Source of the DNA: Gordionus sp. m RMFG-2023 | Lineage: Eukaryota; Nematomorpha; Gordioida; Chordodea; Parachordodidae | NCBI RefSeq assembly: GCF_954871325.1 | Contig: NC_088775.1 | Location: forward strand, 7,541,561 to 7,605,560 | Reading direction: 5' to 3' | Length of the DNA: 64,000 nt | Shown here: positions 47,091 to 59,259 of the stretch, piece by piece | Layout: each line of letters opens with the position of its first letter | How positions within the stretch are numbered: position 1 is the stretch's first letter | Program-made: the position numbers and the translations under genes | The notes under the pieces: model-generated | Seen by the model: only the letters and a program-made list of their open reading frames with translations | What the model was told of the DNA's origin: nothing | The model's database searches: none

Positions 47091-48913
47091 TTAAAAGTTT
47101 GTAGTTGCGGGTCCACCAGCGGGCCTGATATGCCGGTGACTGGACGAGTTTATGTGATATACATTGTTTTTTTCGCTGCCCAATTCGTTATTATTACTAG
47201 GATCGTTGATTTCCTTTACCGCGGTATTATTGGCGTCGCCAGAAAATCCTAATATATTGTGATTGGCGAATGGACAAGTGCCCCCAGAGAGAGAATGAAT
47301 GGACTTGTAAAGTGATTGGGCCCGGCATCTTGATTGGGGAATGACGCTAAGCCGAAAAAAGTTGAGCAGTTTCGACGTTATTACAAAGGCAGAGAGGAGG
47401 AAAAGAGAAAAAAAGAGACCCATGCCACCCAGTACCATAACGACGGAAAGGGCTATCATGGTGGCTATAGAAAGCAGTGTGCCTTATTTATCATAATATA
47501 GCAAAGATATAAATTTTTTCTAAATAAAGGGTCATTCTGTTTTTAGTGATTGGCATGGATCGAACCCAATTAGATTGAAATTATAGCGAGATCCGATACT
47601 CCACGATTTAACAGCTGATCCTTTTTTAAAAAAAATATCTAAAATCTTAATGATTAATATAGTTTAAATTACGATCATGATAATAAACTAAAAAAATGAT
47701 CTTAAAAGAATTTAAATAGATCAGCTGTTCGTATCGGTTCTCACTATCCCGAACGGTTGTTTAATCGCCTCGACTAAAAAATACATCCCATTATTTTTAT
47801 GGAATTTAGTTATAAAAATCCTGAATCAATACTTTCTTCCATGAGAAAAATTTCACCCTGAATGACTATAAATTATAATTATATTTTTTATATCGATTTT
47901 TTTTCAAAAACAAATATAAGAATTTTTCAAAGATGGTCGAACCAAACTTATTATTTTCCTTTTTTTAAAAAAATATACTTTCCTAGAGGATAAAAATAAA
48001 ATAATACGTGACAATGTTCAAGGAATAGTTTAGAAGAAAAATTTCGTAAAGTTTTTATTAAAAAATGTTAGTTTTCTTCCTTATTATCATCAAACTTAAT
48101 TAAAAGTTTTCGAAATAAAAAATAATAATTAAGTTCTTTTGGATACTAAATAATAAGTAATATACAATGCGTAAAAAAACGTAGGTTCCCTAACGTGCAC
48201 TAGGAAAAATTGTTATTTTGAATTTGGACACATGGAGAGATTAAAGCCTTATAACATGTAACACAGAAGTATATAGAACTGGGTCTTATTGGAGCGCGTT
48301 AAATGTGAAATTTGTAATAGATTTGTAGAAATTAGCGCGGAAAGACCAATATATTCTAATTAGGGCATGAGAATGGTGAAAATGAAAGTGATGTCTTTTT
48401 TACTATGTTGACATATAATATCAAATTATATTAAAAAATTTAATATTAAACCTTCAATTAGAACGAACCCAAAAAAAGTGACGCAAAACGAGCCAATTAC
48501 GAAGCTTAGAAAGGTGGTAAGCGGCAATAAGAGGAAAAAAGAGGTGACAGCTAGCACGAAGGATAGTTGGGGCCGGCTAGTCGCAAATTGTCGAGCGGAG
48601 ATAAAGCCCTGGTTGGTTTCTATCTTGCGAGCCGCTCGGCCCATACAATCACTCACGTTACCGTATATCAGAGCCCCCTTGCGAACGCCACCGTGCAACA
48701 TCTGGTGGCACTTTTCTTGTAGAGGGAATATCGAGGAACCGCAACTGGCCGAACAGTTGTGATTGGCGTAGCAACGGGCATCGGCACATTTGTGCTGGTC
48801 TAGAGGACTGCTGTGACTCATGCCGTTTTTTTTATTTTTACCGCTATCTATGCAGGGATTATTTGGCGCGATTGATGAGGAAGATATGCTTTTCTTGTAT
48901 TCCGAGATAAGAG
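47091..48913 (-). CDS. LDAF1: promethin/LDAF1-like lipid-droplet membrane protein, two exons
   Basis: LDAF1 (promethin) works with seipin in the ER membrane to start lipid droplets. Exon 48913-48452 follows an acceptor (CATTTAG) and ends at donor GAAG|GTTTAA. Exon 47482-47091 begins after ATAAG and ends at TAA. The junction is phase 1. The hydrophobic core reads RPQLSFVLAVTSFF, then GFVLIEG|TLLSIATMIAL and MVLGGMGLFFSLFLLSAFVI. It matches the promethin core in length and order (HPFLAF, GVIILEG, GLGFVSLAMSG), with four membrane segments. The N-terminal part is long and Cys-rich (CADARCYANHNC). The start may be the ATG at 48821 or may lie in an unseen upstream exon, because the frame is open to the acceptor. 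The C-terminal tail is polar and Asn/Ser-rich. Confidence 0.65.
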
Positions 48914-49394
48914 CTAAATGAAAATAAAAGATTGGTTATTTTACTCTATGTACAAAGCTAATTTATTTTTATAAACGGTGTTAAATGTTGGGATAATTAA
49001 CGTTCTAGCGTTATTGTTAAAAAAGATATCCCCTAAGCAGAAGATTCGTTCTTTTGAACGTGTATCAATACAAAATAGCTGACTCGCATTTAATGGCGTT
49101 TCATTATGGTAAGCATTAAATCTTATTGAAGATAGAAAGCCAAAAATCTAAGCATTGCAAAATATTGTTTGCATGAAATTTAGATATTACGAGCGCTTAC
49201 CGTTTAAATTTTTATCATCTGCTTAGGCTTACTAGTTGTATTAATATCGAGAAATTTTCAGACTTAATATAATTTATAAAATATAATAAAATACTATCCA
49301 CCCCGTTTAATTTTAAATATATATTTATAGTTTAAATTTTTTATTTTAATGACTGCCAAATCTCAATTTTTAAAACTTTATAACGCGCTTGTAT
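48914..49394. other. upstream region of the LDAF1-like gene
   Basis: Should hold the promoter or an upstream exon of the LDAF1-like gene. No coding exon ending in phase 1 could be recognised. Confidence 0.4.
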
Positions 49395-50043
49395 AGCCTT
49401 AGACCTAGTTTATAGTAAACGCGTTATATTCAAGCGTTGCTTTATTTGCATCGTTTAAACATAAAGCTTTTAATAAATGAGCTTTTAGGTCTCTTTTTAA
49501 TAGTAAACGCGCAAAATAGACATCGCATTGTGCTCCTTATAACTAAATATCTATTGATAGCGATGAACTATGCATCGCTTCAGCGATATCGTGTCTCAAG
49601 GGCTTCAAATTCCTTTATAGTAAACGCGAGAATAGACATCGCATCGCGCTGTTTAAACTAAATATATAATTGAAAAAATATACAGCTATGCCATCGTTTA
49701 GCGATAAATTACGCATCGCTTGAGCGACATTGAGGTATTAGCGCTTACTGTGAGGCCTGCTGCATTTATATTAAACGCGTTATTTAACGGTTATTCCCGC
49801 TGATTCAGTTTTAAAAATAATTTAAAATAATTATTTTACGTAATCTTTAAGAAAAAACATATGCCTTTTTATCGAATTCGTTATTATTATTATTTTTATA
49901 ATTCGTAATCGCATATTTTTTATCAACGCATAACGTTATCATCACAACGCTCCACCATATTTATAATTTATACCTATTTATTGTCTTTATTTTGAAATAA
50001 TGCTTAAACAGAACGCGTGTACTATAAATGCAGCCCTGGCCTT
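49395..50043. mobile_element. ACGCG-type MITE cluster, copy 1
   Basis: The string TATAGTAAACGCG or a close variant occurs four times in direct order (49411, 49498, 49616, 49767) and once inverted near the right end (CGCGTGTACTATAAATG, about 50014). Outer ends pair over about 40 bases (TTTATAGTAAACGCGTTATA against TTTATAGTACACGCGTTCTG). Between them GACATCGC, GCATCGCTT and GCGATGAACTATGCATCGC recur. It looks like several nested or tandem copies of one small element. No coding capacity. Confidence 0.65.
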
Positions 50044-51702
50044 GGAATCACTTTGGAAGTGAACAGATTTTTAGATTTTGAAGACTACCCTCCCACTTTT
50101 TTTTTTAAAAAAAAATACTTATTTTTTATAATAATGGCACAGTGATACATATTTTTCTTATGATCCATCCATAAAATTTTCTTTGTGAATGTTATTTAAC
50201 GCAAATTGGTTACATATTTTAGTAATGAGTCTTACGTACATTTGATAGCATTAATTCTTAAATTAGAAAGAAAACTTGTTGAGCTAAGGACGTGGCAAAA
50301 TAAATATAACTTTGAAATCAAATCCGGAAACAGCTGTGGACAAAATAAGTAAAGGCTAGCTAGCAAAATTGAATTAAAATCAAAGTCAAAATAAATAATT
50401 TAACCGATTTTTTTTAAAAAATAATTTAAAAAAAAACATAATATTTGAGAAAAAAAAGCCTGGTTTTCTTAGTTGTTTTATTGACCCCGAGGTTCACCTC
50501 AAATTTATCAATTTAAAGGGGTAAAATGATTCAAAAAAATTTATTTGATGAAACGTAATTAGCAAGTCGGACCGAGAAGACACCAGCCATAAATACCAAA
50601 TTGGGGCGTTTTGGTCCAGCATTCCAAAAATTGCATATATGTAGAGAAATTTCGTTGCGACCCGGAATAACAACTGTCATTGGGGAATTTTTAAAAAATT
50701 TAAATCATTTTTAAGTAGTTTAAAAATTGTATTTGCCCCTAAATTGCATTCCCGGAATACTCCCAAAAAATATTTCAAAAAAAAGAGATGCCAACGGCAT
50801 TCAGATTATCTAATTTTAAAAACCAAATCTAATTATTTTATCAGACAAATGAAGTCTGATTGGGAAGCGGTTTAAACCGGTCCAGTTGACCTTCGCTAGA
50901 TATAAATGCATTTCATATATATATATATGAATAAAAAGAGAAGAATTATTAAATATTTTTAAATAAAAATGGATTATAAATTATATAAAATTTGGACGGA
51001 TGCCTACATTAATTTTATCGAGGAAAATAAGAAAAAGAAAAATGGGTTAATTATAATAAAAAAATATCAATTTCCATTTCACAAATTTGGAAAGCTACGA
51101 GATTTCTAAATAATAAAAAAATTTTGTTGGGAAAGAAAGGAAATCAACTTATAAAAAAATTAAATGTTTTACCGATAGATAGGTTTGATGAATATTTGCA
51201 AATATAAAAAGCCGAAAAAATGGTTTTGAAAAGATGAACTTTTAAATGCGAGATCCAAGATTGAAATATGAAAGAAAGCAAAAAAAATTTTTAGGGGACA
51301 AACTACAAACTTTTGAATACGAATTTAGCGGGAAATAACAAACTTTTGAAGAAGAATTTAAACCGGCGTCTCATTGTGGTTCGAACAGTGGCGTGCTTAA
51401 CCATGATGCGCAAACGTCCAGAAATCTCGAATTTTGTGAGAGAAAGGGGGAATTAATTTTGTCCGGCAAATTATAAAATTATTTGATATAACACAATCAA
51501 TTATTAGTTAGCTATAAATGACATTGAAAAAAAAGTAAAATTATCAAAATATGTTTGTCATTAAAAGTAAAATTGAAAAATTATTTGGACACTATTATGT
51601 CTTTTTTATAAATATCAAGACGACCTTTAAAAAAAATAGTCACCTTAAAAAAATAGCGAAAAATTATTTAATAGGTAATAATTAGAATAGATAACAAGTA
51701 AC
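50044..51702. other. AT-rich spacer, no gene recognised
   Basis: Contains a TATATATATATA run near 50918 and a GC-richer patch at 51365-51430 with a GTTCGAAC string. No tRNA fold or open frame of interest. Confidence 0.5.
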
Positions 51703-51955
51703 CAGGCGCGTAAACCAAGGGAAATTTCCCCCCTACACATTCCCCACCCCTCTCTGCCCCCCCCCCCAAAAAAAAGTATATAATATATTACTATAAAGAA
51801 TAATTTGAAAGAATTAATAAAAGAGCCAATAGATTTTTTAAAAAGAATGACTATATAATTCAAAATTTTAAGAAAAAAATAAGTAAAACCACCAAAAATT
51901 TATTTTTATAACTTATAATATAGCCCTACAATAAGTGGGCCTAAAGATCTCCAAT
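51703..51955 (+). mobile_element. CAGGCGC-type MITE-like element, copy 2
   Basis: Begins CAGGCGCGTAAACCAAGG, contains C11 at 51757-51767 and follows the same order of blocks as 43944-44205. The right end was not resolved. The C run sits where copy 1 has a shorter C-rich stretch, so the run length differs between copies. Confidence 0.55.
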
Positions 51956-53811
51956 TAAAATGGCAGAAAACTGCGTCTTATAGTGTTTCTTGAACACAAA
52001 CACAAACAAAAACAAATTTTATTTTTAAAAATGAAGACATTTTTTTTTGAAATTCAGAAAAAAAAATATTAATTAATTTCAAAAAATAAATAATTACTTT
52101 TTAAATTCGAAAACCAAATTTTTTATTTTTTTTTTGAAATTCAGTTTTTCAAAAATTTTAATCAAGCACTTAAAGTAAAGACGCTTAGTTGGTACAGCCG
52201 ATAAGAAGGGTACAATGTTATATTTAATAAAATAGATTTATAATCTTATATTAATCGTTAGGTTAGGTATGATCTAAAAACTCGGCCAAAATTAATATTT
52301 ATATTTTAAAATATCTTTATTTTATTCAATAAAAATAAATGTATTTTTTTCTATTAATGTCCTAAATTTTTTTAAAAAATAAATAAATAAAGAGTAACGC
52401 TTACGTTACTCAAAAGAGTAATTTCGTTATTTTATTCGTTACTTTCCAAAGATTTATTTAACCCCCCCCCCCCCCACCTCGATATTAGATAGCGTTGTAA
52501 TTTTATCTGTTACATGCAAAAAAATTCATGTTTCGAGTAGCGTTAATGACATATTCGGTTCATCAAATGTATCGCAATCTTATCATTCTGGGTTCAAATC
52601 CAGTAAGAAAAATGTTTTTCCTAAAGCCAACTAGGTGGCCTGCCCTTGGGAGGATAATATATAGTAGATCGGACTCGAACACGTAATTCCGTTAATATAT
52701 ATTAAAAATAAATGGATCTTATTGCATTTTAATAAATTTTGGTCGTTGTAAAAAAAAGAAAGAAATCGAATAAGTTATTCGCAAAGATCGAATAAAATAT
52801 TCTTAAATTTATGATCGAATAACGAATAATATTTTTTTATAAAAAAAGGAAAAAGTGAGGCAAAAAATATATAATATATCTAATATATTTTAGCATATAA
52901 AATATTTATCAATTCATTTTAATCCAGTCCAAATTGCTTAATGGTGTTAAATTGAATTAAATCAATATTTTTTTTTGGTTAAAACAAATACTATTATTAA
53001 AAACAAATTCAGTCCGGTATTTTTTTATAGAATCGAATTATTCGTTATTCATGTGATAACTTTCAAATCTAATATCTTATTATTAGAATCGTTTACTCAC
53101 TTCAGAATGAAAATTTATGAATTTTAAGCGATTTAAAAGTTTAAAATTAAAATATATATTACTTCGTCTTGCCATGAATTTCGATTAAATATGTATCTAA
53201 TTTTTTATATAAAGTTTTAATTAAAATTTGTTTTCAAATTAATATTTTTCCAATAAAATGTTTTAAAAAATTAATAGTTTCCAAAAAAATGGTAGTCGAT
53301 AGGTCACGCGATATGTTAATAAATTGTGCTAAATATAAATATCGATTAAATTTCTCAAAAATTTCTAAATCGTTCGTCGTCTATTGGGTTGAAGCGAAAG
53401 CGCCATTCTTAATTTCTTTTCACATGAGAACGATATAAACCATCTGATAAACATTACCCAAGCAGGAATAAATTCAATAATTAAAACGCGAAAAATTGTA
53501 AAGGTTTATATAACCGAGTTACATTTTTGAAGATTATATGATTTTTTTAATGAAATCAATGTTATAAGCCTTCCTAACTTTCTTTTTAGTATAACCTTTT
53601 TCTAAGCTGCGTGAAGAATTACTTCCCAGAGACACGAAAAATATATGATCTTTGAAATTAGCAGATGCAAAAAACCATCCTTAAAATTAGAATCCTCCCA
53701 ACTAGCTTCCCCCTCCAAAGTGGAAAAATTAAACGATATAATTTTAATTTTTAATAGTATTTAAAATAGATTAATTTAAAAACAATATTAAATAGTAAAA
53801 TTCTCACAGGA
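51956..53811. other. AT-rich spacer with a C14 run and ATTCG-rich patches
   Basis: A 14-base C run lies at 52462-52475. Patches with TTATTCG and GAATAACGAATAA near 52760-52830 and 53030-53050 resemble the subterminal repeats of hAT-3. No coding sequence was recognised. Confidence 0.5.
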
Positions 53812-53945
53812 AACTGAGGAGAGGAATAATGTTCTATAGATTATATCTTTTGGAAAGGAATGGCAAGTTTAATATTTTTACAAAAATAATCGGATAAATT
53901 CGCGATAATCTAAAAAAATGAGATATGGATGTACGAAATTTTTTT
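53812..53945 (+). repeat. dispersed repeat, copy 2
   Basis: GGAAACTGAGGAGAGGAATA, ATGTTCTATAGATTATAT, GGCAAGTTTAATATTT and TCGCGATAATCTAA match 40090-40253, with a deletion in the middle. No coding sequence adjoins this copy. Confidence 0.75.
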
Positions 53946-55263
53946 ATATTAATTTTAAATCGATATTTTTTAATATTTTTTTTCAAAAATAAAAAAATTT
54001 TTTTAAATAAAATTATTAATGGTTTTTTTATTATAAAAAATATTTTATTTTAAAATAATGTTAAGTCTTTCCTGCTGCTTCCACTGACATAAATATTTGG
54101 TATGAAAAATGTTCAGTAAAACACAGTGGGGGGGGGGGTGTTTAAAAATAAATACAATAACTTTAACTTAACATTTTTTAATTGACAAAAATCTTAACAA
54201 ATAAATTATTGGCAGTCAGATTAAGCCCTCTGCAAACTTCACCTCGAGTGCAAGATATATTGTTATGCAATTGCATGATTTGTTTAAGAATTTACAAATA
54301 TCATTATTATAATTGCAATAACCTTGATCAAAAAATTGTTTTGTTTTATTTATCTAAAAATTGATTGGTTGGCTCTTTTAAAAAAAACAATAACAAAATT
54401 TTTATAAATAGTAAAATTTTATGCTATCTTACTATTACCAGAAAATTTTATGATTTATTGACATTTAAAAAAAAATTTTTACCTGTAAAAATATATATTA
54501 TTATTAATAGAACATTTTCAAAATAAAAAAATTTATCATTATATTTTTATTTAGTTTTAAAAAAGGAAATATTGCAAAATTTAATTCAATATCAATATAT
54601 TATATTAAGTATAATTCAATTAACCTAGAATCAAATATTCATACAGAAAAAATGTATGGTAATTGATATGAGATAATGTATATTTTACAAATTTTCCTAT
54701 CCATCATATGTAATAGTTTTATTTAGATATATATTATGCAACTTTCATCAATTGTTGATACACTAGCCAGTGAATAATTCAATATCTCATTAATAATATA
54801 TATATTATATAAAGCTATTAATAACATATTTTCCTTACAATTAGATCTATAAAGCATTTAATAGGGAATGTCAAAAAAAAAGCAAAAATCAATTTTTGAA
54901 AATCTTACCAATAGGAAAATGGATGAATTATGGACATTGAATAGAATATAGTAACTTTGATTATATTTTGATAACTTCTTTATGGCTATTAAGATTTTTA
55001 AAAGAAATTTAGTTGTATTATTGAATTTATACTCAATATATTAAATAAATTTATTTGTTTTATATAATGAAAACAATTCATTTTTATGACCATTCACTGA
55101 TGAATTATTCTTAGTAAATTAACTAAACGTTTAAATACTTTGGTAGAGCAGTTGCGGAGGACATTGATTAAACCATCCTAGCTTAATTCTAAACTAATCC
55201 ATTAGAATTAAAGTTTACTCTTTTATATCATTATACTTCTGATGTTTGAACTGCAACATCTTT
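53946..55263. other. AT-rich spacer, no gene recognised
   Basis: Contains an 11-base G run at 54128-54138. The plus-strand 60-codon frame at 54182 has no recognisable features. Confidence 0.5.
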
Positions 55264-55760
55264 TTAATACCATTTGCTGTCAATCCAACTAAATATATCT
55301 TTTAACAATATTGTATAAGTCTGTACATTATAGCCAGTATTTAAATATATATATATTGACCTAAGAACGATGACTGCTAACATAATGGAGTTTAAATGAG
55401 TGCTGTCTACAGAATAGAGATCTTCTCCATCGTATAGAACGTCAATGAAAAGCCCAAGGTTATTTTGGAAAGGGTCAAGGAGCTGAACCCAAGTTACAGA
55501 GTTCAACATAGAGCTTAGCAAATGTAAGGGGCCCATATAGGTCTACATCGAGCTTAATAATTGGTAACTTCAAATTAGGTCCCCATAGCCTAAGTCTGTT
55601 CTTTTCTTATTTAAGGAGATAACCATAACCGAAGGCAATTCTATAACGTCCCGACCTGTTATCGGGGAAGACTTTCTTGATTTAGATGTGGACACGCACA
55701 AGGAAGATTTAGATGAACTTTCTAGGATCAGCAGAGACACGATTTATTTATACTTACTAG
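55264..55760 (-). other. coding-like relic, family not recognised
   Basis: An open minus-strand frame (55536-55264) reads VQLLDPFQNNLGLFIDVLYD, then GEDLYSVDSTHLNSIML. Just upstream, in another frame, LRLWGPNLKLPIIKLDVDLY runs into GPL, so one frame shift near 55525 would join them. Earlier sequence (55760-55620) has stops. The composition and residue mix look protein-coding and distinct from the surroundings. It may be a decayed retroelement or a host pseudogene. Confidence 0.35.
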
Positions 55761-57639
55761 AGAATCTCTTGCCTTGAGATGGAGTTGTCATGTTCAATAA
55801 TATATTTATTGATATTCTTTTTTAATCAACGCTTCCAATTGCCTGGCTCGTTGCTGATCTACTTAAGGTGATATCCAGAGCTTTAAGCACCATCGAAACA
55901 TGAGAGACACAACCGAAACAATTTCTTAACTCGGTAGGCTGTCTCTTGGGCGCTCTATGACGTTCTTGTTATACCAGAAAGATCAAATTAGAGCCAATTT
56001 AGAAAAATGGATTAGCAGGCTCTTTTTAAAAAATTAGCACCTATTAATTTAACACTTTATTTAAACAAAGTTCTCACTAAATTATACGGTTTATTTTTAA
56101 TAAATATCATTTTCCCCGTAATATTAAATTAAACAAAATTGTAAAAAGTACATAATCTATTTATAATTATTATTTTATTAGATGATCCTCAACAAAATGA
56201 GACAAAATTTAATACAAGTAATAATTTTATATAATTCTTAATTATTTTGCAAATGAGTAAAAATTGATATCATTAAAGATATATCGACTTATAATAATGA
56301 TATTTATTAGAGGATTTTACAAAATTATTAATTCCATAGAATACGTTAAGGTTGTTTAAATTTAATACATTCATTTTTTGTGCTGATTTTTGTGTACAAA
56401 AAGTTATGCCTATTTCCCAATTAATTTAATTTTTTGAATTAGCCCCAATTCTAATTCTGTGAAGGATAAAATGCAAAATCAAAGGAGGAACTTGAAGAAA
56501 AAATTTCCTATGTTTTTCAAAGTTTTTAGATTATATTTAGGTATATTTTATTGTTTTTGTTGGATTTTATATTTGTGTTAGATATTTTTGATTAGTGCAT
56601 GGTATATTATGATGAATTATAGTAGATAAAAGTATTTGGACACACTAGAAAGCATAAAGGCCCTCCAAAAGAGGGTAAATATAAATAGTGTTTATAAATA
56701 TCGAGTCGCTTTAAAAATTTAATTTTAAGCACCCCCTATTTGCAAGCTAGCGATGTTCATAGGTATATAGTGTGTTTCTAACTCTAAATACCTAAAAACA
56801 AATATGCATAAAAATATATGCCACCAAAACACGGACAACCAAACTCCCGCTAGTTGACAAATGAAATAGATGTATAAAATAGAAAAACGTATGCTAATTG
56901 TGCGAACTATTTGAGCATTTTCGAAAAATAAGTAAACCAGTTTGCGTTTTTATTAATGTTTATAAATTGTTATCAAATTTTTTACATTTTACATAAGGAA
57001 AAGCAAACGATCAATGAGGTTAGTACAATACTTGTTTTATTTTGCTTTGTATTTTAAATATTAAAAATAATAAAGAGTATTTTGTGCAAATTCTTAGATT
57101 CACTAATTTCTTTCTTTTCTCTTATTTTGTCAACTTAATTCAGAAGTCATGAGGACTATCTCATATATTTTAAGATCCATAACCATTTAATATTTTCTTA
57201 ATTTATGAATATCTGATTCTTTGTGCTGCTCGCTTAAAAAAATCGTTTAGCAGGATTTTTATTCGCTAAAAAATTTTGATTCAAGACAAAAATAAAAAGT
57301 TCGATTCGGAAATAAAAAATATTTGAATTAAAATTTAGGGTATTAGAATAATAAGACAGCTATAGTTCTAATTAGGAATTGCAAAATCTTCTCTTTTTGC
57401 GGTGCTTACATTAAAAAGGGGGGGGGGGGAGCCGTTTGCTTCCTTGTATCTTTGAGTGTAATGAATAAAAATAATTGGGAAGGGTGGGAATATGGCGTGT
57501 TTGCCTCCAATTTCCTATCCAACATGTTACGTTGAAATAGCCGTTCCCTTTTTTAATATACATTTTAAGATATAAAAATAATTTAATAAAATACTAAAGT
57601 TATAAGAAGTCTCATTCAAAAAGATTTGATAGAACCAAA
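55761..57639. other. spacer, no gene recognised
   Basis: 55780-55990 is less AT-biased and may extend the relic at 55264-55760, but no frame is open. A 12-base G run lies at 57418-57429. Confidence 0.45.
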
Positions 57640-57920
57640 TACGAATAGTAAATTATTCGATTTTATTCAAATATAAATAAATAATCAATAGCGACTTGTT
57701 CGAAAACCTATTATTCAATCCGTTCGTAGACAATTATTCGAGTAGTTTGAATATGAATTAAGATCATTCGATTCTTTCGAATACGAAACAATTATTCGAC
57801 TCTTCGAATACAAATAAATAATTATTCGATTCTTCTGAATACTAGATTAGTTTGAACCCGAATAAACAATCATTCGATTCGTTCGGATAAATAATTATTC
57901 GATTAATTCGAATAAGAATA
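57640..57920. repeat. ATTCG-rich degenerate tandem array
   Basis: At least eight imperfect units related to AATTATTCGATTCTTTCGAA, spaced about 30-40 bases, in both orientations because the core TTCGAA is palindromic. The same motif fills the subterminal zones of hAT-3 (59280-59360 and 61515-61580), so this array is likely a remnant of a related element. Confidence 0.6.
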
Positions 57921-59251
57921 AATCTTAGAATTTTTCCGCTTATTGAAATATCTTACTTTTTCAACAGTCAAAAAAAATAAGATCGAAGTCGGATTTTTAA
58001 GAAAAAAAAATATAGGATTAGAGCGTTGGACAATTTTTTTTATTGGAATTAGACCTAAAATAATAGGTCACTAGTATTTTTTTTTAATAAAAAATTATTT
58101 AAATAACTGATCTAATGTATAATGAACAAACCGGTATAAATTTGTTAAGAATAACCGAACTGTAACCGGTTAATTTAAAATATGAACCGAAATCGGTTTG
58201 ACACTCTGAATTAATCAATAGGAGAAAAAAAATTACACGAATGTTCACGTGGAGTTTATGGTCACCTCAACTGTTAAGGGGATAAAAAGAGAGTAGGGGA
58301 TAGGGTTAAGACGGGAGCAAAAAATATATAGGGGGAAATTTTCAAAATATCCGTGATTAGGAGGAAGAATTGGAACAACCCGGCAAATTGCCTAAAATCG
58401 TGCTTAAAATAAAATTAAAATTTTGTTTTCCTATACTTAAAAATTGGATTAATCAATTAGAATTATTGTTATTTTATATTTAACATTCATGTTTACTATC
58501 CGCACTTCTCACCCAAAAGACTCGCGGATAAATATGTTACGCGTAGGAATGGGAGGGGGGAACATTGTGCAATAAGTCGCTCCGAGCCGGCCAGACTCTG
58601 GCTTTCAGAATTTTAATAGATATCCAAACTATTTTGCCATCTATGGGCGAATTCTCAAGGTTTGTGTAATATCTATTCAGGCTAAGATCTTGAGTTAGTC
58701 GTTTTTTAAAATCTGCTAATTTAACAACACTAACAAAATTGGTGACCTTATTTCCTTTTAAGACTTTATTGACTGGTCAATTACAAAAATCTCAACGGTT
58801 ACGGACTTCGGATATATAAATCTTAAAAAGTTGGTTCGGACCGGCAGATTTAGGGATTAAATAAATCGGTTAATATCGGTTCAGTCTCGGAAAAATAACC
58901 GAAACCATTTGGCTGATAAAAATAAATGGAATCCATATTCAAACTCAGAATAAATGTGTGACCACTAATTTTGAAAAAAAATTCGGTTTGTTAAGAGGTC
59001 TGAACCTATCTTGACTGACCTTCACTAGTCCGAATTCTAAATCGAATGTCAAGAGTTAGTTTTATAAAAAAGCAGATTAAAAAAACTAGATAGAGTGAAC
59101 TAATTAAATTTTTTTGCCATCTTTATGGGTTTCTATTTTTGGTTGTTAAAAATATGAATTATTTATACCGTCATCATAATTTTTCATAAAAACATCATCA
59201 ATATAATAAGTAATGAGAATTGATATTTTTATTAAAAATTAAATTTCATTA
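57921..59251. other. spacer with an isolated hAT-like end
   Basis: AAATCGGTTTGACACTCTG at 58190-58208, read in reverse, is CAGAGTGTCAAACCGATTT, a possible CAGNG-type end. No partner end was found. Strings with CGGTTC and ACCGAA recur near 58150 and 58830-58910. Confidence 0.35.
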
Positions 59252-59259
59252 GTCATACA

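Noticed and set aside
47545-47625. tRNA-like sequence on the minus strand with GGTTCGATCC
   Set aside because: The T-stem and anticodon stem do not pair, and no matching acceptor stem was found.
51365-51430. GGTTCGAAC string in a GC-richer patch
   Set aside because: Neither strand folds into a tRNA, and no SINE body or tail is visible.
52535-52620. GGGTTCAAATCCAG string resembling a tRNA T-arm
   Set aside because: Only the T-arm can be formed; D-arm, anticodon arm and acceptor stem are absent.
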